DNA of 5,333 nucleotides. It comes from Bacteroidota bacterium. Its GTDB lineage: Bacteria > Bacteroidota > Bacteroidia > B-17B0 > Aurantibacillaceae. The notes beneath the pieces were generated by a model. The model saw only the letters and a program-made list of their open reading frames with translations, did no database searches and had not been told where the DNA came from. Shown here piece by piece: positions 1-5,333 of this stretch (positions are counted from its first letter, which is position 1; each line of letters begins with the position of its first letter). Made by a program: the position numbers and the translations under genes. Location: assembly GCA_023433205.1 (NCBI GenBank), contig JAEZDS010000255.1, positions 1-5,333 on the forward strand, read 5' to 3'.

Positions 1-117
1 TTGAATAGAATAGTACAGATTGTCGCTTTTATCCACTTTCATTGTAGCCGTGCCTAAAGAGCCGGAAATGATCTTGTGCCATAAAAGATTGCCCTGGGGG
101 TCGTATTTAACGAGGTA
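1..117 (+). repeat. Direct repeat copy A, 117 bp, perfect
   Basis: This stretch is base-for-base identical to 1682-1798 in the same orientation. It encodes (minus strand) residues 256-294 of the partial paralogue, YLVKYDPQGNLLW through NLYYSIQ. The repeat touches the window edge, so its true length is not visible. Identity ends sharply at base 118. Confidence 0.97.
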
Positions 118-882
118 TTTACCTGGAGTTGTATATTCAACGTTATTAATTGTAATTGGATATATGTCGTGCAAGCCTGCGATGTAAATATTTGAGTTAT
201 TATCGGTTAGAAGATCAGTGGCTGAGTGTGGGATCATCCATGTTGCGATGTTTGAGCCCTGAAAATCGGTAACACTTAAAAAGTTCGAGTGTCCATCTGA
301 TTGTTTGCCCAGTCCTATTTTGGCAGAAACAATTCTTTGGTTATTATCGAAGGTTGTTCTTGCATAACCGTAGTCGCCATAACTGATTTGTTGTAACATT
401 CCGTCAAGGTCAAACCTAGCCACAAAAGCTTTCCCAGGGTTGCTGTAAAAATCAACACCTGTGGTAAGCAGGCTGTTGCCATGCAGTTTTAGCGTGGAAT
501 ACCTGTAGAAGCTGTTTGTGCTCTTTTGCCACAGTTGCTCCCCATCTTGTGAAAAACAGACAAGCTTATCCTGAGACACCAGAAACGATCTCCCCTCAGA
601 GTCAGTAACAATCGGCGCGTTCAGGTACTCGTTGATCATTTTGCTCCACAACAGGTTTCCTTCGCTGTCATACTTTAAAAGGTAATATTGTTTCCAGGGG
701 TCGCGGTGATACATAGATGCCGTCTCCACAGTGAGGTAGCAATTGTGGTACTTGTCTATCCCCCCAATTTGAGATTTAATTTCCATACCTTCCTCATCGA
801 ACTTGCTGGCCCAGTACCAGCTTTGGGAGTGGCTTTCTGCCAAACCAAACACGCAGAAGTATATCAGCAAATATTTTCTCAT
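1..882 (-). CDS. Secreted beta-propeller-repeat (SBBP-like) protein, N-terminal part, cut by window edge
   Basis: This is an open frame of 294 codons that runs off the left edge, so the C-terminus is not visible. From the ATG at 882 the protein starts MRKYLLIYFCVFGLAESHS, a short signal peptide with a basic start and a hydrophobic core. Cleavage probably falls before QSWYW (residue 20). The mature part holds blade-like repeats of the form K-Y-D-x-x-G-N-L-L-W followed by a D-x-x-x-N-x-Y-I strand, for example near residues 69-78 and 258-267. These resemble SBBP/beta-propeller repeats of secreted Bacteroidota proteins. An in-frame ATG at 909 (MCKNYFAIV...) directly follows a TAA, but 882 gives a normal signal peptide and is preferred. 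The protein is a tandem paralogue of the gene at 1124-2581: 88 of 99 residues match at 20-118, the centre is diverged, and residues 256-294 are identical. By analogy the missing end probably carries a T9SS sorting domain. No enzymatic motif is seen; a surface or binding role is inference. Confidence 0.85.
   Translation of the reverse strand, partial: MRKYLLIYFCVFGLAESHSQSWYWASKFDEEGMEIKSQIGGIDKYHNCYLTVETASMYHRDPWKQYYLLKYDSEGNLLWSKMINEYLNAPIVTDSEGRSFLVSQDKLVCFSQDGEQLWQKSTNSFYRYSTLKLHGNSLLTTGVDFYSNPGKAFVARFDLDGMLQQISYGDYGYARTTFDNNQRIVSAKIGLGKQSDGHSNFLSVTDFQGSNIATWMIPHSATDLLTDNNSNIYIAGLHDIYPITINNVEYTTPGKYLVKYDPQGNLLWHKIISGSLGTATMKVDKSDNLYYSIQ
529..825 (+). repeat. Diverged direct repeat copy A (N-terminal block of paralogue)
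   Basis: This ungapped 297-bp block matches 2225-2521 with about 34 differences counted by eye (roughly 89% identity). It encodes the first 99 residues of the mature protein (QSWYW to GEQLW), with 11 amino-acid replacements. The match stops at the signal-peptide junction on one side and at the variable central region on the other. Confidence 0.9.
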
Positions 883-949
883 CACGATCGCGAAGTAGTT
901 CTTGCACATTTAAGGCCATCGTAAATTCCCCAAACTGAGTAAAAAAACC

Positions 950-1094
950 CTGGCATTAACATTGCATAACAGTCTTCTGATAAGCGAACTGAATTTATCA
1001 GACCGCCACCCACGAAAGCTGAGGTTATGCAGCGAAAAGGACTGGCATAACAACCTTACTCCGGGCTTGACCCAGAGCCTAATTGTAATGCCAG
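950..1094. repeat. 145-bp structured intergenic element with terminal inverted repeats
   Basis: The ends are CTGGCATTA (950-958) and TAATGCCAG (1086-1094), a perfect 9-bp inverted repeat that stretches to 12 of 14 bases. Inside lie TGCATAAC (963-970) with GTTATGCA (1024-1031), and TCTGATAA (976-983) with TTATCAGA (995-1002), two nested perfect 8-bp inverted repeats. The right terminal arm is also used by the 55-nt hairpin at 1041-1095, so the two foldings compete. No coding frame with any sign of function is seen in it. It could be a small palindromic repeat element, a non-autonomous mobile remnant or a regulatory leader; no target-site duplication is visible. Confidence 0.5.
976..1002. promoter_or_regulatory. 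8-bp inverted repeat, possible operator or small hairpin
   Basis: TCTGATAA and TTATCAGA are perfect reverse complements separated by 11 bases. The site lies about 95-120 bp upstream of the chosen start of the minus-strand gene at 882. It could be a regulator-binding site for that gene or simply the tip of the larger folded element. The stem is AT-rich and no U tract follows, so a terminator is unlikely. Confidence 0.3.
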
Positions 1095-1095
1095 T
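1041..1095 (-). terminator. 55-nt hairpin after the propeller gene; possible terminator or 3'-UTR structure
   Basis: The hairpin begins 28 nt past the stop codon at 1124-1126. On the minus strand the two 25-nt arms (1095-1071 and 1065-1041) flank a UCAAG loop. Counting by hand gives 18 Watson-Crick pairs, 4 G.U pairs and 3 mismatches. The outer ACUGGCAU/AUGCCAGU stem (8 bp) and an apical CUCUGGG/CCCGGAG stem are the strongest parts. All four wobbles are G.U only in the minus-strand RNA and would be A.C mismatches on the plus strand, which supports a role in the minus transcript. Only a short U run (CCUUUUCG) follows, so factor-independent termination is uncertain. RNA protection or another 3'-end role is possible. 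Confidence 0.55.
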
Positions 1096-1123
1096 TCTTT
1101 GACATATTGTTTTGAGCTTCTAA

Positions 1124-2581
1124 TTATTGTTTCACCAGCTTATGTACAGATCTCTCCTCGCCGTTCCGGACTTCCAGAAAATAGAGACCGCAGGGCTGCG
1201 CTGAAAGGTCGCACTCAAAGGGTTTGTCATTGGATTCTCGCTTTGCGTTTAACACATTGCGCCCCTGTACATCTGTTACGCGATACGCTGTTTCGCCTGA
1301 ACTCACATTTTTGAGGCGGACTGAAAAAACTGCGGCCGAGGGATTAGGGTTGATCTTCACCAAAGAGGAAAAAGCTGATTCATCATCTAGGAGGCCAACG
1401 CTGGTTTCTTGTTTAATACGGGCCACGAACAGTTCGGTGTAGGTATCATTTTCAGCTTTAATATCTGTATTCCCGAACTGAAACTTATCCCGGAAAGTAC
1501 CGGAAATCCAGATTTCATCATCTTTAAGGCAGATTGATCGAGGACTGGCGTATCCCCAGCCGTCGCCAGGCTCGTCAGCCTTCCATAAAAGCTGGCCTTC
1601 CGGACTGTATTTTAGAATCATAAGGTTAGAGCCGGTGCTCTCCAACTCCAGGTCTCCTTCGATCTGGCATTTTTTGGAGTATTGAATAGAATAGTACAGA
1701 TTGTCGCTTTTATCCACTTTCATTGTAGCCGTGCCTAAAGAGCCGGAAATGATCTTGTGCCATAAAAGATTGCCCTGGGGGTCGTATTTAACGAGGTAGT
1801 GGTAATGCGCTAAAGTACCATCTGGTACTCTATACTTTCTGCCGTTAAGAGAAATGGCCTTGTAGCCGAATGTGCCTTCGATGTAAACATTATCTTTATT
1901 ATCACAACAAATAAGTTTGGGATTGTCAGGTACATCAACAGTAAATAACAAATTACCCGCCTGGTCGTACTTTCTTAATCTGCCAGTATTGCCGGAAACG
2001 GGGTGAGGGAAATCAGGACTGGCGAGGTAAAACTCTCCGGACGCAGTAACCGCTGCCAAACCCGGCTTATGATCGAATATCTTACTTTTTAAGTGGCCGG
2101 CAATATCATAAATTGCCACAAAAGTTCTGGTACTGTCGGCATGGTATTCACTGCCATGCACCCACAAATCGCCATTAAATAGCTTTATGTTTGCGAAATA
2201 CGACTGCCACTGCGTGTCTATTAACCAGAGCTGCTCCCCGTCCTTTGAAAAACACACCAGTTTGTCATGGGCTGCAAGATACGATCTTCCCTCAGAGTCA
2301 GTAACGATCGGCGCGTTCAGGTACTCGTTGATCATTTTACTCCAGACCAGAAATCCTTCGCTGTCATACTTAAGAAGGTAATAGTGTTTCCAGGGGTCGC
2401 GGTGGTACATAGAGGCAGTCTCCGCAGTGAGGTAGCAATTGTCGTATTTGTCTATCCCCCCAATTTGAGATTTAATTTCCATACCGTCCTCATCGAACTT
2501 GCTGGCCCAGTACCAGCTTTGGCAGTGGCAAGTTGTAATTCCAAAACCAGTCAATACTAAAAAAATAATCAGGTTTTTCAT
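1124..2581 (-). CDS. Secreted beta-propeller-repeat (SBBP-like) protein with T9SS type A C-terminal sorting domain
   Basis: This complete gene encodes 485 residues from the ATG at 2581. The frame is open to an ATG at 2632, but that start adds 17 residues in front of a good signal peptide (MKNLIIFLVLTGFGITT...), so 2581 is chosen. Cleavage probably falls before QSWYW (residue 21). Residues 21 to about 400 contain some six propeller-type repeats: K-Y-D/S-x-x-G-x-L-x-W, then a short D-x-x-[DN]-x-x-Y-I-x-G strand, as in KYDQAGNLLF, KYDPQGNLLW and KYSPEGQLLW. Residues 408-485 are a typical Por_Secre_tail/T9SS type A domain: N-P-N-P, F-S-V, V-T-D-V-Q-G-R-x-V, G-L-Y-F-L-E-V and a basic end, KLVKQ. 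The product should be exported through Sec, then T9SS, and become cell-surface-attached or released. It is the tandem paralogue of the partial gene at 1-882 in the same orientation, 241 bp apart. The exact blade number and the ligand are unknown. Confidence 0.92.
   Translation of the reverse strand: MKNLIIFLVLTGFGITTCHCQSWYWASKFDEDGMEIKSQIGGIDKYDNCYLTAETASMYHRDPWKHYYLLKYDSEGFLVWSKMINEYLNAPIVTDSEGRSYLAAHDKLVCFSKDGEQLWLIDTQWQSYFANIKLFNGDLWVHGSEYHADSTRTFVAIYDIAGHLKSKIFDHKPGLAAVTASGEFYLASPDFPHPVSGNTGRLRKYDQAGNLLFTVDVPDNPKLICCDNKDNVYIEGTFGYKAISLNGRKYRVPDGTLAHYHYLVKYDPQGNLLWHKIISGSLGTATMKVDKSDNLYYSIQYSKKCQIEGDLELESTGSNLMILKYSPEGQLLWKADEPGDGWGYASPRSICLKDDEIWISGTFRDKFQFGNTDIKAENDTYTELFVARIKQETSVGLLDDESAFSSLVKINPNPSAAVFSVRLKNVSSGETAYRVTDVQGRNVLNAKRESNDKPFECDLSAQPCGLYFLEVRNGEERSVHKLVKQ
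1682..1798 (+). repeat. Direct repeat copy B, 117 bp, perfect
   Basis: Identical to 1-117, inside the complete paralogue (residues 262-300 of the 485-aa protein). Past base 1798 the two genes show no clear nucleotide match until about 2225. The 39 codons carry no synonymous change, unlike the N-terminal shared block, which has diverged by about 11%. Confidence 0.97.
2225..2521 (+). repeat. Diverged direct repeat copy B (N-terminal block of paralogue)
   Basis: Counterpart of 529-825 in the complete gene, encoding residues 21-119. The spacing between this block and the identical 117-bp block is 15 bp longer here than in the other gene, meaning five extra codons in the diverged centre. The frame is kept in both. 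Confidence 0.9.
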
Positions 2582-2701
2582 CTGCAATAATTTTTTAATA
2601 AAGATACAGAGGTATGAGCCGAAACGACACATAATTAGCCAGAAGCCAAAAACACATAGCTATAAAACCATAAATAACCACTAAACCTACAAACCAAACA
2701 C
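2582..2701. promoter_or_regulatory. Divergent intergenic region with promoters for both directions
   Basis: These 120 bp separate divergent starts at 2581 (minus) and 2702 (plus), so both promoters are expected here. The best -7-like match for the minus gene is TATCTTTA at 2606-2599 (consensus TAnnTTTG, last base different), but no clear -33 TTG is at the right distance. For the plus gene nothing better than TAATTTTT near 2588-2595 was found. The last 42 bases before the plus-strand ATG (2660-2701) contain no G at all, so there is no Shine-Dalgarno sequence and the leader should be unstructured. Such A-rich leaders are common in Bacteroidota. Confidence 0.45.
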
Positions 2702-5333
2702 ATGAAAAAGACGAAAAACAAAAAAACAAAAAGAAACTTTTTGATCAGTTGCCTTTTTGCCCTATCAACTTTTGTTGCCGGGCAGGGCATTACCATTAAC
2801 ACAGACATTTACGGAGTCAATGCGTGGTTTATAAACGTTCATGAAGCTAACGCATCATTGTTCGGCTCACACTTCGAAAGCCAGCTTGCGGCCGTAAAAG
2901 CCTCGGGCTGCAAAATGGTGCGCATTGGCGGCATTGCCCCGAACTGGGATCAGTTGTATGATTTTGATGCAAACTCACTTGCTATTAGTACACCAGTAGA
3001 CAGATTAGAGCACCTTATAGGGAAGATTCGGGACGCCGGCATGGATGTGATCATACAAGTAAGTTACGCGCCTCCCACGCTATGTCCCAACTACGTGCCT
3101 CAGAGCGGTTATAGTCCCTTAGCGGCTCATACCCTGCAGCAACAGGCTACGATAGCGGCGAATCTGGTAGAGCATCTCAATAACGTGCTGGGCCTTAATG
3201 TGTTGTACTGGAGCGTCGCCAACGAGCCTGACCTTTCTCTTGGCACCTGCACAGACCCGCATGGTTTTGGCCTGTCCGCAGAAACGGATGCGCCAACCAT
3301 TGCAGAATACATGAAAGTTTTTTCTACGGCAATGAAAAACAAACACAAGTACATTAAGATCATTGGCCCTGAACTCGCCTCTTTTTCTACCGACGTGAAT
3401 GGTCATAAAATGCTGGCTGCACTGATTAGCGACCCGGCAGATCCTAATAACTCAAATACTTCAATTATGGGAAAGATTGGCACTGGCAATAACGCCCAGG
3501 GCGAATACTTTGTTGACATAATCTCCGTTCACTATTATCCTTCATCAGGCGACCTCGCGCAGGTGCAGGACAATCCCTCGCATTCTACCAGCGGCATAGG
3601 CGCCAAGATCAGTTGTACAGGAATTACACTCAGAGAAGGGCTGGTTGAATTGATAACCGGTGCCGGCCGGGATATTAGCAATTGCAGAATAGCATTCACT
3701 GAATTTAACCTCGACAACTTTACCAGCAAGGATGAGAGTACTCATTTCACCGATGTGATCGAAGAATGGGATAGCCGCAGCTTTGCCGGTGGACAATGGC
3801 TGTGTGAGGTATATGCGGAAGCTTTAAAACAACATTCCGGGGGTACTCCCTGGGTTCAATTCATGACTCTATGGAGCGTGAAAGAGGGAGGGTGCGAGAA
3901 ATCCGGCAGTTCAAGGCCTTTTGGTTATATAAGTAACTGTACCGGCAAAAAAAGACCCATGTACTACCATTACCAAATGATGGCCGAACATTTTAAAGGA
4001 AAATTCTTTACTGCAGCTATCAGTAATGCCGGCAGCTCAAAAATAAAAGCCTGGGCAGCACAGTCAGATGACCGTATAGCGGTGATGATCATGAACCAGG
4101 ATGCTAACGGAAGCAAGCCCTTTAAGGTTCGTTTGAACAGCAGTATTGCCGCGGGATCAGGGCTTGATATATTAATTGATATTCCGGATGCACTTTCTAC
4201 GGCCGAATATGTGAGTAGTACTGATTTGGCTAATCAGTCCACTGTGCTATTAATTTTTACTTGCAAAGGTAATTTTAGCGAGAGGAGAGATTACACGATC
4301 ACTCATGCTTCTGCAAGTGCAGATACGGGCCCAGAGCAGATTGAAACTGGGGTTGCATTGATTGGGGCTCAGGTTGTCCCGCCAAATGCACCAGAAGATA
4401 TCCCTTTTGAAACTGGTGATGATCAACTTTTTAAGTTTGGGCCTTCTAATTTTAGTTTTGAATGGTTACAGCCTGGCCCCTGCGCTCCCGTTATGTCAAC
4501 CAACGATGGAAGGGATGTTATTTTCACCAATTGTTTTAGTGACAGGGTAAGTACTTATACTTACATTGCTACTAACCCTGAGGGTTGCACTGTTAAACAG
4601 GAGATCTCTGTAGATGATGTAATTGTTACACCTTTACCATCCTCTGGTATTGATGCTAATGTAGGCACAGGGGTGTCCAATTGTGGTGCAGATAATGGTA
4701 GCGCTACAGTTTATTGCTCGAATTGTGTCAACGCAACATATAGCTGGGATGGCGGACCAATTACCTCATCGGCTTCAAAGTCTGGCTTGTCACCGGGTGC
4801 GCACAAGGTGAAAGTTTTTACTGGCGTCAGCGAGATTGAATTAAAGTACGGGATACCTATTACAGGCACACGGCCAGTGATTTCAGCAGGCCCGGATTTT
4901 TCCACCAAAAGGCTGTGTAATGCAAAATTGGAAGCAGTACCACTTATACAGGGTGCTACGTATGAGTGGTTTTCGGGCAGTTCTACTGTGCCGTTTACGA
5001 ATACGAGAGTTACTTATATAACACAGTGGTCAGGGGAGAAATTCAGGGTTAAAGTAACAGATGTCAATGGCTGCACTAATGAAGACGAAGTTTACGTTAA
5101 CAGGCATGGTTTTGCCTGCCTGCCAAGCGGGTGGATGGCTCAAATCCCATGCGACCCGCAATTCAACTCAACTTATCGTTCAGCAAGTACCATTAGCACC
5201 GAAACACTTACTGAGTCGCAGACCATAGAAAAAAATATGTACCTGGATAAAATTCTTGTTGTACCTGAGGGCGTGACCTTAACTGTACAAAACTGTATTG
5301 TGGCTTTTTCTCCCAGCGCGCACATAGTGCTTA
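2702..5333 (+). CDS. Large secreted modular glycoside hydrolase (clan GH-A-like) with PKD/Ig-like and SprB-like domains, cut by window edge
   Basis: The frame is open for 877 codons to the right edge without a stop. Residues 1-27 are a signal peptide with seven basic residues in the first eleven and the core FLISCLFALSTFVA, likely cut before QGITI. Residues ~28-425 look like a clan GH-A (beta/alpha)8 barrel: DIYGVN at the first strand, MVRIGG at 72-77, the acid/base motif V-A-N-E-P with E175, SVHYYP at 275-280, and the probable nucleophile A-F-T-E-F-N with E334. RPMYYHYQMMAEHF (418-431) leads into the beta-sandwich usual after such barrels (~430-525). Residues ~538-640 are PKD/Ig-like (ADTGPEQ; NPEGC). 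Residues ~655-712 resemble a SprB repeat (NGSATV, YSWDGG, LSPGAHKVKV). Residues ~724-800 are a second Ig-like domain (SAGPDF; VTDVNGC). Residues ~838-877 look like the first rungs of a beta-helix (VPEGVTLTVQNC). A T9SS tail would be expected downstream. The GH family is not assigned; GH39-, GH44-, GH51- and GH79-like relatives are all possible. The substrate is unknown. Confidence 0.88.
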   Translation, partial: MKKTKNKKTKRNFLISCLFALSTFVAGQGITINTDIYGVNAWFINVHEANASLFGSHFESQLAAVKASGCKMVRIGGIAPNWDQLYDFDANSLAISTPVDRLEHLIGKIRDAGMDVIIQVSYAPPTLCPNYVPQSGYSPLAAHTLQQQATIAANLVEHLNNVLGLNVLYWSVANEPDLSLGTCTDPHGFGLSAETDAPTIAEYMKVFSTAMKNKHKYIKIIGPELASFSTDVNGHKMLAALISDPADPNNSNTSIMGKIGTGNNAQGEYFVDIISVHYYPSSGDLAQVQDNPSHSTSGIGAKISCTGITLREGLVELITGAGRDISNCRIAFTEFNLDNFTSKDESTHFTDVIEEWDSRSFAGGQWLCEVYAEALKQHSGGTPWVQFMTLWSVKEGGCEKSGSSRPFGYISNCTGKKRPMYYHYQMMAEHFKGKFFTAAISNAGSSKIKAWAAQSDDRIAVMIMNQDANGSKPFKVRLNSSIAAGSGLDILIDIPDALSTAEYVSSTDLANQSTVLLIFTCKGNFSERRDYTITHASASADTGPEQIETGVALIGAQVVPPNAPEDIPFETGDDQLFKFGPSNFSFEWLQPGPCAPVMSTNDGRDVIFTNCFSDRVSTYTYIATNPEGCTVKQEISVDDVIVTPLPSSGIDANVGTGVSNCGADNGSATVYCSNCVNATYSWDGGPITSSASKSGLSPGAHKVKVFTGVSEIELKYGIPITGTRPVISAGPDFSTKRLCNAKLEAVPLIQGATYEWFSGSSTVPFTNTRVTYITQWSGEKFRVKVTDVNGCTNEDEVYVNRHGFACLPSGWMAQIPCDPQFNSTYRSASTISTETLTESQTIEKNMYLDKILVVPEGVTLTVQNCIVAFSPSAHIVL

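Larger units (their letters stand above)
883..1123. other. Intergenic region between the tandem paralogues
   Basis: This 241-bp stretch separates two genes read in the same direction. It holds the inverted-repeat element (950-1094) and an A7 run at 941-947, which reads as T7 on the minus strand two bases after the left terminal repeat. No convincing Bacteroidota -7 box (TAnnTTTG) was found; the nearest is TCAGTTTG on the minus strand around 934-941, with one mismatch and no good -33 partner. Whether the second gene has its own promoter or depends on read-through cannot be decided. Confidence 0.6.

Noticed and set aside
688..924. Plus-strand open frame of 78 codons antisense to the partial propeller gene
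   Set aside because: It lies opposite a clearly coding minus frame that has a signal peptide and a conserved paralogue. A similar shadow frame occurs at 2267-2560 because the underlying DNA is duplicated.
964..1051. GCATAAC/GTTATGC motifs as integron attC core sites
   Set aside because: They do not fit the RYYYAAC/GTTRRRY boxes, and no integrase or cassette structure is seen.
1099..1442. Short plus-strand frames opposite the 3' end of the complete propeller gene
   Set aside because: They overlap the strongly coding T9SS sorting domain on the other strand and show no recognisable features.
2582..2632. Upstream start at 2632 adding 17 residues to the complete propeller protein
   Set aside because: The extension (MCRFGSYLCIF...) would bury a standard signal peptide. 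The start at 2581 aligns with the paralogue and gives a normal leader.
2720..2727. A7-C run near the start of the hydrolase gene as a programmed frameshift site
   Set aside because: The A-AAA-AAC heptamer is not in the zero frame needed for -1 slippage, and the frame continues normally without it. It encodes lysines of the signal-peptide n-region.
2747..2761. Cys17 in the hydrolase signal peptide as a lipobox
   Set aside because: The cysteine lies in the middle of the hydrophobic core (LISCLFAL) without an L-[AS]-[GA]-C pattern, and a standard cleavage site follows near residue 27.
3119..3796. Minus-strand open frames antisense to the hydrolase gene
   Set aside because: The plus frame carries the GH-A motifs and is open for 877 codons. 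The antisense frames show no signal peptide, domain or start context.
1..5333. CRISPR array, tRNA, rRNA or insertion-sequence transposase
   Set aside because: No regularly spaced short repeats, no cloverleaf-like sequence, no rRNA signature and no transposase motif were seen on either strand.

Overview
The window looks like a piece of a Bacteroidota chromosome (Cytophaga, Chitinophaga or Flavobacterium type; the genus cannot be told). It encodes three secreted proteins. One ends in a type A type IX secretion system (T9SS) sorting domain, and another carries SprB/PKD-like adhesin modules. None of the starts has a clear Shine-Dalgarno sequence, and the leader of the plus-strand gene is A-rich and G-free, which is usual for this phylum.

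Layout: (1) 1-882, minus strand: the N-terminal 294 codons of a secreted beta-propeller-repeat protein, cut by the left edge. (2) 883-1123: an intergenic stretch full of inverted repeats. It includes a 55-nt hairpin just after the stop of the next gene and a 145-bp segment with CTGGCATTA at both ends in inverted orientation. (3) 1124-2581, minus strand: a complete paralogue of the first gene (485 aa) with signal peptide, SBBP-like propeller repeats and a T9SS C-terminal domain. (4) 2582-2701: a 120-bp divergent intergenic region. (5) 2702 to the right edge, plus strand: the first 877 codons of a large modular secreted protein. It has a signal peptide, a clan GH-A-like glycoside hydrolase barrel with its C-terminal beta-sandwich, a PKD/Ig-like domain, a SprB-like repeat, a second Ig-like domain and the start of a probable beta-helix.

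The most interesting observation is the mosaic relation of the two tandem paralogues. The mature N-terminal 99 residues are about 89% identical. The next ~140 residues are strongly diverged. The sequence then becomes perfectly identical over 117 bp, with no silent differences, up to the window edge. This points to recent gene conversion or segmental recombination around a variable centre. The second point is the structured intergenic element, whose G.U pairs show that the minus-strand RNA is the strand that folds.

How the genes work together is inference only. All three products should leave the cell or sit on its surface, and the divergent hydrolase may act on a polysaccharide, but nothing here identifies the substrate, and no SusC/SusD pair, regulator or transporter is visible.
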